DNA of 64,000 nt. It comes from an uncultured Spartobacteria bacterium (GTDB lineage: Bacteria > Verrucomicrobiota > Verrucomicrobiia > Chthoniobacterales > JAATET01). A program made the position numbers and the translations under genes. How positions within the stretch are numbered: the first letter of the stretch is position 1; each line of letters begins with the position of its first letter. This document shows, piece after piece, positions 7,300-18,019 of this stretch. The stretch covers positions 5,888-69,887 of the forward strand of contig CALGTD010000022.1 of the NCBI GenBank assembly GCA_937901895.1. The letters run 5' to 3'. The notes under the pieces were generated by a model, which saw nothing but the letters and a program-made list of their open reading frames with translations, made no database searches and was not told the origin of the DNA.

Positions 7300-8283
7300 A
7301 TGCTGAGCCGCGTCGCCGATTCCTGCTACTGGATGAGCCGCTACATCGAGCGGGCTGAAACCAACGCGCGCCTGCTCAATGTGAACATGGCGCTCATGCT
7401 CGATCTCGAGGATGCCGACACGACGTCGGTGAAGCGGCATTGGGAGCCGGTGCTTGCCACGCTCGAGGATCAGGAGCTCTTCAATGAGCTCTACGACAGC
7501 GTCTCGGCCGAGTCGGTCATGGAGTTTGTCACCTTCGAAAAGAAGAATCCGAACTCGGTCTTCTCCTGCATCTGCGCGGCCCGCGAGAACGCGCGCACGG
7601 TGCGCGAACAGATCTCGAGCGAAATGTGGGAGCGGCTGAACACGCTCTACCTCTACCTGCGCAGCGAGCAGGCGCGGCATGACTACCGCCAGGCTCCCTA
7701 CGATTTTTACCGCAGCATCGTCGACGGTTCGCATCTCTTCCAGGGGATCACCGACGCGACGATGACGCACGGCGAGGGCTGGGATTTCATCCAGGTCGGC
7801 AAATACCTGGAACGCGCGGATTCGACCTCCCGCGTGCTCGACATCAAATACCACATCCTCCTGCCGCACGGGGAAATGGTCGGCGGCAATGTGGACCTCA
7901 CGCAGTGGATGGCCGTGCTCCGTTCGTGCAGTGCGTTCGAGGCGTATCTCAAGATTCGCGTGGGGCACGTGTCCGCGTGGGATGTCGCGGAATTCCTGAT
8001 CCTGCACCCGACGTTTCCCCGGTCGATCCGCTTCTGCGTCGACAGCATGGACCGCGCGATCCACCGCATTTCCGGCAGCCGCATTGCGGGATCCCACAAC
8101 GAGACCGAGCGCCTTTCCGGCATGCTCCGGGCGAGCATCGACTACGCAACGATCGACGGCATCATGCGCGGAGGCCTGCACGAATACCTCGATGCCACCC
8201 AGCTCCGGCTGATCGAGATCTCCGATGCCCTCGTAAAGACCTACTGCGAGTGGCTCGACGGAGGCGGCCGCGCGGTTGCGTAG
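7300..8283 (+). CDS. alpha-E domain protein (DUF403)
   Basis: This 327-residue all-helical protein starts MLSRVADSCYWMSRYIERAE, the hallmark of the alpha-E (DUF403) family. Further conserved blocks are FYRSIVDGSHLFQGITDATM, WDFIQVGKYLERADSTSRVLD and FPRSIRFCVDSMDRAIHRIS. Its members are nearly always encoded next to circularly permuted ATP-grasp proteins and are presumed partners in an uncharacterised peptide-ligation system. The transglutaminase-like gene that often completes this cluster is not next to it here. Confidence 0.9.
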   Translation: MLSRVADSCYWMSRYIERAETNARLLNVNMALMLDLEDADTTSVKRHWEPVLATLEDQELFNELYDSVSAESVMEFVTFEKKNPNSVFSCICAARENARTVREQISSEMWERLNTLYLYLRSEQARHDYRQAPYDFYRSIVDGSHLFQGITDATMTHGEGWDFIQVGKYLERADSTSRVLDIKYHILLPHGEMVGGNVDLTQWMAVLRSCSAFEAYLKIRVGHVSAWDVAEFLILHPTFPRSIRFCVDSMDRAIHRISGSRIAGSHNETERLSGMLRASIDYATIDGIMRGGLHEYLDATQLRLIEISDALVKTYCEWLDGGGRAVA

Positions 8284-8310
8284 AAGTTCCGAAGGCGAAA
8301 GCGGTTCGCT

Positions 8311-9234
8311 CTACGGCTTGTTGGCAATCGCGAGGATCGTCTGGAAGTGCGGCGCCTGCTTCTCGCGGGATACCGTCGAGATCTGCACGTCGCGGAATCC
8401 CGCCGACTTGAGCATCTGGTCGAGCTCCACCTCGGAGAAGCCCAGCCACACGTGTGCGTAGAGTTCGCGCGCCTGCTCGTAGCTGTGGCTCGCAAGGTCG
8501 AGAATGACGATGCGGCCGCCGGGGCGGAGGATGCGGTGCGCTTCGGCGATCGCGGCCGATGGACTCGACGCATGGTGCAGCGCCTGGCTGAACAGCGCGA
8601 TGTCCACCTCGCCGTCGCCAATGGGCGGCGCCTCGATGTCGCCAAGGCGGTATTCGAGATTCGTGAAACCGTGCTCGCGGGCGAGATTGGAGCCGAACTC
8701 GACCATCATTTCCGAATTGTCGATGGCGATCACCTTCTTCGCGCGGCGGGCGAGGAGCTGGGAAAGCGTGCCCTCGCCGGCGCCGAGGTCGGCGATGACC
8801 ATGGGGGGGAGCAGATGCAGCAGCGCGTGCGCGAGCGCCTGCCACGAGCGGCCGGGAATGTAGGTGCGGCCGAATTTTCCGGCGAGCCGGTTGAAATACT
8901 CCGCCGCGCGATCCTTGCGCCGGGCGAGCACGAGCGCGAGCGCGGCCTGGTCGCGCCGGACCTCGGGAATCTCCTCGCTGGCGAGCTGCACGAGGTTCGC
9001 GAGTTCCAGACCCTTGGGCAGCGTGGCGCGGTAGAAAATGTTTTTGCCGACGCGCCGGTCGGTCACGAAACCTTCGCGTTTGACGAGCGCGAGGCTGGCC
9101 GAGATGCGGCTCTGGCCCATGCCGAGAATCTCCTGCAACTCGGCGACGGTAAGCTCCTCGTCACGCAGCAGCCGAAGCAGCCGGAGACGGGTGGGATCCG
9201 ACAATACGCGGAACGACTTGAGGAGCGACGCCAT
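8311..9234 (-). CDS. ArsR-family regulator fused to a SAM-dependent methyltransferase domain (SahR-like)
   Basis: The protein is about 307 residues long from the start chosen. Residues 1-75 form an ArsR winged helix (LSDPTRLRLLRLL, QSRISASLALVKREGFVTDR, GKNIFYR). Residues 120-300 form a Rossmann methyltransferase domain with motif I ADLGAGEGTL (about 148-157) and the later block GGRIVILDLASHSYEQA. ArsR-methyltransferase fusions include SahR, which in Proteobacteria senses S-adenosylhomocysteine and controls methionine-cycle genes. Here the gene lies two genes upstream of metK-ahcY, which supports the same role by inference. An in-frame ATG at 9252 is an alternative start, and the open frame extends to 9393. 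It is transcribed divergently from the SulP gene. Confidence 0.85.
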   Translation of the reverse strand: MASLLKSFRVLSDPTRLRLLRLLRDEELTVAELQEILGMGQSRISASLALVKREGFVTDRRVGKNIFYRATLPKGLELANLVQLASEEIPEVRRDQAALALVLARRKDRAAEYFNRLAGKFGRTYIPGRSWQALAHALLHLLPPMVIADLGAGEGTLSQLLARRAKKVIAIDNSEMMVEFGSNLAREHGFTNLEYRLGDIEAPPIGDGEVDIALFSQALHHASSPSAAIAEAHRILRPGGRIVILDLASHSYEQARELYAHVWLGFSEVELDQMLKSAGFRDVQISTVSREKQAPHFQTILAIANKP

Positions 9235-9291
9235 GGGAACGGGCGGGAACATCGCAGGTTTTTGCGAATCGGAAAACCCTTCGCTGCGCGG

Positions 9292-9307
9292 CGTGAGGCG
9301 GCTCACG
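9292..9307. promoter_or_regulatory. inverted repeat between the ArsR-methyltransferase and SulP genes
   Basis: CGTGAG (9292-9297) and CTCACG (9302-9307) form a perfect 6-base inverted repeat with a 4-base spacer, in the middle of the divergent intergenic region. The position suits an operator for one or both genes. Its sequence does not match the repeat upstream of metK, so the two need not bind the same protein. Confidence 0.3.
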
Positions 9308-9359
9308 AATGATTTCTGGACGTCGGCACGATTCCCGCTTCGATAGGTGGGAGCAGGAC

Positions 9360-11075
9360 ATGACGTCCAGGAAGCTCTTTTATCCTCGGTCACTCGAGTT
9401 GTTATCCGGCAAATACCGGCCCGCCGATCTCGCCTCCGACGCGATGGCCGGTGTGACGGTTGGCCTCATCGCGCTGCCGCTGGCGCTCGCATTGGGCATC
9501 GCAAGCATCCCGCAAGGCGTCGCCACGCCGTATCCCCCACCCGCGCTCGGCATCTTCACGGCCATCATCGCCGGCTTTTTGATTTCCGCCCTCGGCGGCA
9601 GCCGCGTGCAGATCGGCGGCCCGACGGCGGCTTTCATTCCGGTGGTGCTGATGATTGTCGAAAAGCACGGCTATGGCGGACTCGTGCTCGCGACGCTCAT
9701 GGCCGGCGTGATCCTTGTCATCATGGGGTTCGCGCGGCTTGGAACCCTCATCAAGTTCATCCCGTGGCCAGTCACGAGCGGGTTCACCACGGGCATTGCG
9801 GTGGCGATCATGGCCACGCAGGCGGGCGATCTGCTCGGCATCCGCGCGGAGACCGCGCCGCCGCGCGAATTTCTGGAGCGCGTGCATTGGCTGTGGGAAA
9901 ATCTGGGCGGATTTCATCTCCCCAGCACCCTTCTTACCGCCGCTTGTGTTGCGGTCATTGCCTTCTGGCCGCGGCTCGGTCTGAAACGCATCCCCGGCTC
10001 GATCGTGGCCATGCTTGGCGCGACGGGTGTGGTCGCCGTGTTTGGCCTGCAGGAGGGCGCGGGCATCGCGACGATCGGTTCGAAGTTTGGCGAACACGCG
10101 ATCCCGGCCGGACTGCCGCCCATTCGCTGGCCGGAGTTCGACCTCGCCGTGCTGCGCGATCTCATCGGACCCGCCACCGCGATTGCCATGCTCGGCGCAA
10201 TCGAGTCGCTGCTCTCCGCCGTGGTTGCGGACGGCCTTGCCAACGACCGGCACGACAGCAACACCGAGCTCATCGCCCAGGGCGTCGCGAACATCGTGTG
10301 CCCCTTCTTCGGCGGTCTGCCAGCCACCGGCGCGATCGCCCGCACGTCTGCAAACATTTCCTCCGGCGCGCGGTCACCGATTGCCGGCATCGTTCACGCG
10401 CTCACGCTGCTTGCAATCGTGCTGCTCTTTGCGCGCTGGGCGGTGTTTGTGCCGGTGCCGGCGATGTCGGCCGTGCTCCTCATGGTCGCGCTGCGCATGG
10501 GCGAATGGCACGAGCTGGGTCGCCTCCGCCGCATGCCCCGCAGCGACGCGATCGTGCTTCTCACGACGTTCTCGCTCACGGTGATCTTCGACCTCGTGAT
10601 CGCGGTCGAGGTCGGCATGGTCCTCGCGGCCATCCTCTTCATCAAACGCGTCTCCGAGACGACCGAGGTCTCGCGCGTGCTCTCCAACGACGAGCTCGAG
10701 TCACCCAAGCAGCTCGCGCAGGGCAAGGACATCCCGGACGGGGTGGTCGTCTACCGGATCTTTGGACCGTTCCTCTTCGGAGCGGCGGAGAAAATGGAGG
10801 ACGCCCTTGGCCGGATGGAAAAAATGCCGCGGGTTCTGATCCTGCGCCTTCACCTCGTGACGGCGATGGACGCCACGGCGCTCAATGTCCTCGAAAGCAT
10901 TGTCGAGCGGTTCCACCACCATAATGGGCAGGTCATTTTAAGCGGATTGCACCGGCAGCCGTTTGCGATGCTCCGGCAGGCGGGCTTCATCGACACGATC
11001 GGCCGGAAAAATTTCTGCGCCCACTTCGACGCCGCCCTCGCCCGTGCCCGGGACATCCTTGGCGGGAAAAGCTGA
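9360..11075 (+). CDS. SulP family anion transporter with STAS domain
   Basis: The roughly 571-residue inner-membrane protein has about 10-14 hydrophobic segments, the SulP blocks TVGLIALPLALALGIASIPQ and GGSRVQIGGPTAAFIPVVLM, and a C-terminal STAS domain (about residues 450-560: VVVYRIFGPFLFGAAEKMED, LHLVTAMDATALNVLESI). SulP proteins carry sulfate, bicarbonate or other anions. I chose the ATG at 9360, which follows a GGGAGCAGGA ribosome-binding stretch. An upstream ATG at 9309 would use most of the divergent intergenic region. Its place between the putative SAH regulator and metK hints at sulfate supply for sulfur amino acids, but that is inference. Confidence 0.9.
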   Translation: MTSRKLFYPRSLELLSGKYRPADLASDAMAGVTVGLIALPLALALGIASIPQGVATPYPPPALGIFTAIIAGFLISALGGSRVQIGGPTAAFIPVVLMIVEKHGYGGLVLATLMAGVILVIMGFARLGTLIKFIPWPVTSGFTTGIAVAIMATQAGDLLGIRAETAPPREFLERVHWLWENLGGFHLPSTLLTAACVAVIAFWPRLGLKRIPGSIVAMLGATGVVAVFGLQEGAGIATIGSKFGEHAIPAGLPPIRWPEFDLAVLRDLIGPATAIAMLGAIESLLSAVVADGLANDRHDSNTELIAQGVANIVCPFFGGLPATGAIARTSANISSGARSPIAGIVHALTLLAIVLLFARWAVFVPVPAMSAVLLMVALRMGEWHELGRLRRMPRSDAIVLLTTFSLTVIFDLVIAVEVGMVLAAILFIKRVSETTEVSRVLSNDELESPKQLAQGKDIPDGVVVYRIFGPFLFGAAEKMEDALGRMEKMPRVLILRLHLVTAMDATALNVLESIVERFHHHNGQVILSGLHRQPFAMLRQAGFIDTIGRKNFCAHFDAALARARDILGGKS

Positions 11076-11192
11076 CCTGCCCCGGTCGGTTCGTTACCGC
11101 GTCAAACGTCGACTTTTTGAGGCTCATCGGCCGTTCCGGCTGCCGGCACGGCAACTCCCGGCAGGTTGACATCCCCTTGAAGGCAACCTATG

Positions 11193-11210
11193 AAGACATG
11201 CTGATATCTT
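11193..11210. promoter_or_regulatory. inverted repeat upstream of metK, candidate regulator site
   Basis: AAGACAT (11193-11199) and ATATCTT (11204-11210) form a 7-base inverted repeat with one mismatch and a 4-base spacer, 20 bases before the metK start. The size and A/T-rich arms fit an ArsR-family operator, and the ArsR-methyltransferase gene nearby is a natural candidate binder. The region 11076-11230 shows no SAM or SAH riboswitch that I can recognise. Confidence 0.4.
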
Positions 11211-11230
11211 AATAAGTTCCATTTTCCGCC

Positions 11231-12451
<1,221 letters not shown>

Positions 12452-12466
12452 CAGAAATCCATCAAC

Positions 12467-13891
<1,425 letters not shown>

Positions 13892-13907
13892 GGCTCAAAC
13901 ACGGGCT

Positions 13908-13942
13908 CCGGACGCCGGGCGGAGCATTTCCGCCCGTTCCGG
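13908..13942. terminator. hairpin between the convergent ahcY and DUF885 genes
   Basis: CGGGCGGA (13916-13923) pairs perfectly with TCCGCCCG (13929-13936) around a 5-base loop. An outer CCGGA/TCCGG pair (13908-13912 and 13938-13942) can extend the stem. No clear T-tract flanks it, but its place between two converging genes makes a bidirectional terminator likely. Confidence 0.45.
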
Positions 13943-13974
13943 ATTGCCGAAACCATCCCGGGAGCGGATGCGCG

Positions 13975-15582
13975 TCAGCCGCGCATCCGCGCCTCGAGAA
14001 TCCACCGCCACGGCAATGCACCGTGGCTGAGCATCCAGTCGTTGAACTGGCGGAGTGTCCAGCCTTCCCGTCCGCAGAAGTGGGCGTGCAGCCGCTCGAC
14101 CTCGAGGCGACCGAGCAGATAGCTCATCGGCACCGTGGGCGACGACGTATACCAATTCACGTCGCCCTGGGCGCGGGCTTTCGTAAATCCCACGCCGTCC
14201 ATGAGCATCCGGCAGGCGCCGGCATAGCTCAGCGAGCCGTCGTGGAGGCCGCAGTCGATGACGATGCGCCACGCACGCCAGAGGGCGTCGTGAAGCTGTT
14301 GCAGACGGACCATCGGCAGGTCGACGAGGCCTTGATCGACGCACATCTTTTCACACCAGAGCGTCCAGCCCTCGTAGAAGATCGAGTGCGCGAAAAGCCG
14401 GCGGAGCTTGCTCGGATGCTGGTTCTGAATCGCGAACTGCAGGTGATGTCCCGGATACGCCTCGTGCGCAGCGGTGAGTTCCAGCCCGTGGTGCTGGCGG
14501 ATCTCGGCGAGTTTTCGCGCGGGGTCGTTCTGCAGAAGGCTCAGGTCATTCACCCAGAAAATGCCAACCTGCCGCTTCGAAAACGGCGGCGGCTGGTGAT
14601 ATGCGGCGGTGGGAAACTGGTGACGCAGAAACGCCGGCACGGGCAGCACGTCGAGCGATTCGCCCGCCGGCATGGTGACCAGTCCGAGTTCCTGGGCGCG
14701 GTCGCGGATTTCGATCGTCTTTTCCCGGTAGAGGTCGAGGAGCGGGCGATCGGGTGACCATTTGCCGGCCTCCGCGGCGAGGGCGGCTTCTGCGGTGGGA
14801 AATCCGCAGCGCTTTGCCTCGGCGCGCAATTCGTCGCGAAGCTGTTCGACGAGCGCGAGGCCATTGGCGCGGATTTCCGGCAGTGACTGGTCGAATCCAA
14901 GCCTTTCGCGCATGAGAAATTCGAACCCGTCGCGTCCGATGGCGAACCCGTTTGGCCGACCCTGCGGCTTCCTGCGAATCGCCGATGCATAGTCCGCAAA
15001 CGCCTGCTTCGCGGTCGCGAGCAGGTTCGATGTGCGCCCCGGTTTCAGCGAGATTGCGCGAAGTTCCGCCTCCAGTCCGCCGAGAAACTCGATCGCGCCG
15101 TCGCAGGACTGGCACGCGAGTTTCGTCCAGAGCGGAACCGGCTGGCGCACGTTGCGCGCGCCGGATGCAAGCCAGTCCGGCAGTTTCTCGAGGCGAGACT
15201 CGATCGCGGGAAGCGCCCGCTTCAGCGAATGTGCGTTGCGGACGACGAGATCGAAGATCGCGTGGACGGCGCCGTCCACGTGGCGCTGGGGATTCGTCCG
15301 CCAGCGCGCGTGCCGCTCTTCGAAAAACAGATGGGTGCGCAGCATCGAGAGCAAGCCCCGACGATCGAGGTAGTCGTCCCCGGCAAACGAAGCCTCGGGC
15401 AGAGCCTCGACAGCGGCGAGGGTTTCGCGGACAAGCGCGCATTGCGCCAGGTGCGTGTCGGCGGAGTTGTCGCTGAGCGCGGCATCAAATTTCGAGATGC
15501 CGAGCGCGCTCGCCTCCTCGGGAAAACGCGCGTGAGTCTCGGCGAGGTAGCGGTCCGCAATGCGTCGGAAGGAGCGGTTCAT
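13975..15582 (-). CDS. DUF885 family protein, putative zinc metallopeptidase
   Basis: This mostly helical protein of about 535 residues has HEAYPGHH at about residue 373 and the downstream YEGW at about 404. Together these form the expected zinc site (two His plus Glu) of the DUF885 family. Members are distantly related to M3/M32-type peptidases and their substrates are mostly unknown. No signal peptide is visible, so it is probably cytoplasmic. I chose the ATG at 15582 (MNRSFRRIADRYL), because conserved sequence starts there. A GTG or ATG further upstream would add only nine residues. Confidence 0.85.
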   Translation of the reverse strand: MNRSFRRIADRYLAETHARFPEEASALGISKFDAALSDNSADTHLAQCALVRETLAAVEALPEASFAGDDYLDRRGLLSMLRTHLFFEERHARWRTNPQRHVDGAVHAIFDLVVRNAHSLKRALPAIESRLEKLPDWLASGARNVRQPVPLWTKLACQSCDGAIEFLGGLEAELRAISLKPGRTSNLLATAKQAFADYASAIRRKPQGRPNGFAIGRDGFEFLMRERLGFDQSLPEIRANGLALVEQLRDELRAEAKRCGFPTAEAALAAEAGKWSPDRPLLDLYREKTIEIRDRAQELGLVTMPAGESLDVLPVPAFLRHQFPTAAYHQPPPFSKRQVGIFWVNDLSLLQNDPARKLAEIRQHHGLELTAAHEAYPGHHLQFAIQNQHPSKLRRLFAHSIFYEGWTLWCEKMCVDQGLVDLPMVRLQQLHDALWRAWRIVIDCGLHDGSLSYAGACRMLMDGVGFTKARAQGDVNWYTSSPTVPMSYLLGRLEVERLHAHFCGREGWTLRQFNDWMLSHGALPWRWILEARMRG

Positions 15583-15744
15583 CCGCCGAGCATACACGAT
15601 CGGTGGCACGCGGAGAACCGTCCTGCGCCGGCGAAATGGATGGTGCGGCCGAGCTTCCGCTCGTGTCGGAGGCGTTTCGGTTTGATGACCTCTTCCTCGG
15701 ACTTCACGCGGCGCGAGACGCCGGCGGACGCCGTTGCGAGGCCC

Positions 15745-16575
15745 TTACGGAATCTGCAGCGTGGCGACGATCGGCCAGTGATCCGAGATGAAGACACCGT
15801 CCTTCTGGACATTGAGGACCTTGAAGTCCTTCACCTCGGTTCCCGGACTGACCAGAATGTGGTCGATCTCCGAACCTTTGCGCTCTGATTCAAATCCGTT
15901 GAAGGTAGGGACTGCCTCCAGTTTCGCGAGTTCCCGCGCGTGGTGCAATGGGCCCGGGGTCGCAAGCGTTCGCAGTGGCGGGGATTCGCGCAACGAATTG
16001 AAATCGCCCGTTACAACGACCGGAATGTCGGCGGCGAGTTCGCGCAGCCTGGTCGCAATGAGCTTCGCCCCCTCCTCCCGGGCCTTCGCGCTGCGGTGAT
16101 CGAGGTGCGTGTTCAGCATGAGAAACCGGTCGCCACCGCTTTTCGCGCGGAAAATGGCCCATGTCCCGATCCGGGGACAGGCGGTCTCCCAGCTCATGCT
16201 TCCAGGCTTGTCCGGGGTTTCGGACAGCCAGAATGTGCCGCTCGCCTCCACGTCGAACTTCTCCGTGTTGTAGAAGATGGGGTTGAACTCCCCGCCATTT
16301 TTGCCGTCGTCCCGGCCCACGCCGATCGCGGCGAATTTCGGAAGGGCCGCTTTCAAATCCGCCAGCTGCGAGGCAATCACTTCCTGCAATCCCGCGACAT
16401 CGGCTCCGCTTTGCGCGATCGTTTCCGTGGCGATCGCCTTGCGGTTCGCCCAGACGTTGTTTCCGTCGTTCGGAGTCGCCCATCGGATGTTAAACGACAT
16501 GACCGTGACATCCAATGACCATGCGGCCGGAAGCGTGGCGGCAAGAAGTGCGACGAGCGTGGGGAGAATTCTCAT
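15745..16575 (-). CDS. secreted endonuclease/exonuclease/phosphatase family protein
   Basis: The 276-residue protein begins with a signal peptide (MRILPTLVALLAATLPAAWS) followed by the EEP fold: VTVMSFNIRWATPNDGNN, AGLQEV, LNTHLDHRSAKAREEGA, VVTGDFNS and the C-terminal ISDHWPIVATL. The Asn, Glu, Asp and His residues of the metal-dependent phosphodiesterase active site are all present. Secreted members cleave DNA, phosphoinositides or other phosphodiesters, and the substrate here cannot be told. Confidence 0.88.
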   Translation of the reverse strand: MRILPTLVALLAATLPAAWSLDVTVMSFNIRWATPNDGNNVWANRKAIATETIAQSGADVAGLQEVIASQLADLKAALPKFAAIGVGRDDGKNGGEFNPIFYNTEKFDVEASGTFWLSETPDKPGSMSWETACPRIGTWAIFRAKSGGDRFLMLNTHLDHRSAKAREEGAKLIATRLRELAADIPVVVTGDFNSLRESPPLRTLATPGPLHHARELAKLEAVPTFNGFESERKGSEIDHILVSPGTEVKDFKVLNVQKDGVFISDHWPIVATLQIP

Positions 16576-16664
16576 GCTGCCCGATCCTCGCGCCGTGGAG
16601 GCCGATCTGTAAAGGCCCCCGGTTTGTGCCTGTAAAAATCCCGGGCTCCTCCTAGATCTTTCGC

Positions 16665-17756
16665 ATGATCACCGCCGAACGCGCCGCTGCGATCACCCGT
16701 GCCGCCCGTCCGTTCCAATCCTTGTTGGGCAATGTCGAGGCGGAAGACCTGCTCGAGCTGGTGCGGCTGGAACTCGGTCATGCGGAGATTCTCGACGGCT
16801 TCCGCCCGTATGGCGGGCATCTCTGCCGCGCGATCGCGCCGGAGACAATCGTTCACGTCGTGAGCGGCAACACGCCGCACGCCGCGCTCCAGAGCCTCAT
16901 GCGCGGGCTTCTGCTCGGCTCGCACAACCGCGTGAAACTTCCATCGAACGGACTTCCGGAGGTCGCCGCGTTTTGCGCGGAACTCCCGCCCGCCCTCGCC
17001 TCGCGTGTCGAAACCTCCGCGTCGCTGCCCGACGAATGGCTGACCGGAGCGGACGCGGTCGTCGTCTACGGCGGCGACGAAACCATCGCCAGCCTTCGTT
17101 CACGGGTCCCTGCGGGCGTGCCGTTTCAGGCGCACGGTCACCGCGTGAGTCTGGGAATTGTCTTCGAGGACACGGATGGTTCCTCGCCCGTGGCTGCGGC
17201 GCGCGACGTCTCGCTCTTCGACCAGCACGGCTGTCTTTCGCCGCACGACATCTATGTGGACGAGTCGTCGGGGTTGTCCGCCCGCAGCTACGCGGCGCGG
17301 CTCGCAGAGGCCATGGAGGCCTTCGACCGGGATTCGCCGCGACGTCCGCTGGGCATCGGCGAGGCTGCAGCCATTGCGGACCTTCGTGCGAGCTGTGCGT
17401 TTCGCGCTGCGGGAGACACCCGTGTGCAGATCTGGCAGAGCGCAGGCTCGACGAACTGGACGGTGGTCTATGAGGAGGACCCGTGGTTCGCGACGTCACC
17501 GCTCGACCGGTTCATTTTCGTGAAGCCGCTGCCGTCCGACCTCGCGACCGTGCTGGCTCCGGTGAGGCAATGGCTGGGCGCGATCGGGATCTGGCCGGCG
17601 TCCGTGGTGAATGCGGACCGGGTTGCGAAACTCGGCGCATCCCGCGTTTGCGCGCTCGGGCGGATGCAATTTCCCCCGGTCTCGTGGCACGCGGAGGGCC
17701 TGCCGAATCTCGCCAATCTCGCAAGATGGGTTGATTTCGAGCCGAATCCCGCGTAG
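16665..17756 (+). CDS. LuxC-type acyl-CoA / acyl-protein reductase
   Basis: The 363-residue protein matches the LuxC family of aldehyde-dehydrogenase-fold reductases. It has an NADP-site block HVVSGNTPHAALQSLMRGLL and the catalytic cysteine at about residue 190 in FDQHGCLSPHDIYVDE. Such enzymes reduce acyl-CoA or acyl-thioester to fatty aldehyde. It is shorter than LuxC of luminous bacteria (about 480 aa). infA starts 12 bases downstream and an acyl-CoA ligase follows, so the ligase could supply the acyl-CoA. No luciferase genes are present, and a role in fatty aldehyde, alcohol or wax formation is inference. Confidence 0.82.
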   Translation: MITAERAAAITRAARPFQSLLGNVEAEDLLELVRLELGHAEILDGFRPYGGHLCRAIAPETIVHVVSGNTPHAALQSLMRGLLLGSHNRVKLPSNGLPEVAAFCAELPPALASRVETSASLPDEWLTGADAVVVYGGDETIASLRSRVPAGVPFQAHGHRVSLGIVFEDTDGSSPVAAARDVSLFDQHGCLSPHDIYVDESSGLSARSYAARLAEAMEAFDRDSPRRPLGIGEAAAIADLRASCAFRAAGDTRVQIWQSAGSTNWTVVYEEDPWFATSPLDRFIFVKPLPSDLATVLAPVRQWLGAIGIWPASVVNADRVAKLGASRVCALGRMQFPPVSWHAEGLPNLANLARWVDFEPNPA

Positions 17757-17768
17757 AGGAGGCGGTTC

Positions 17769-18014
17769 ATGCCGAAAGAAGAAGCCATCGTCAGCCAGGG
17801 AGTCGTTACGGATGTTCTGCCCGGGACCATGTTCCGTGTGAAGCTCCCCAATGGCCACATGGTGCTCGCACACATTTCCGGAAAGATGCGAAAGCACTTC
17901 ATCCGCATCGTCCCCGGCGACGCGGTGACTGTGGAGCTTTCCCCCTACGATCTTTCCAAAGCCCGCATCACCTTCCGGGAAGCCGGCGCTCCCCGGCAGC
18001 CGCGTCGGAAGTAG
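17769..18014 (+). CDS. infA: translation initiation factor IF-1
   Basis: The 81-residue S1/OB-fold protein has VVTDVLPGTMFRVKLPNGHM, VLAHISGKMRKHFIRI and SPYDLSKARITFR, the recognisable IF-1 pattern. IF-1 binds the 30S A site and helps IF-2 and IF-3 select the start codon. The usual IF-1 ends soon after this block, whereas here a basic AGAPRQPRRK tail is added. It sits between acyl-CoA reductase and acyl-CoA ligase genes with gaps of 12 and 5 bases, an unusual place, since infA often lies with ribosomal protein genes. Confidence 0.93.
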   Translation: MPKEEAIVSQGVVTDVLPGTMFRVKLPNGHMVLAHISGKMRKHFIRIVPGDAVTVELSPYDLSKARITFREAGAPRQPRRK

Positions 18015-18019
18015 CTTCG

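Noticed and set aside
11076..11230. A SAM or SAH riboswitch before metK
   Set aside because: None of the conserved cores of these riboswitches is visible; only the short inverted repeat is present.
15583..15744. A small gene between the DUF885 and EEP genes
   Set aside because: Short frames exist on both strands, but none has a ribosome-binding site and all start inside a neighbouring gene.
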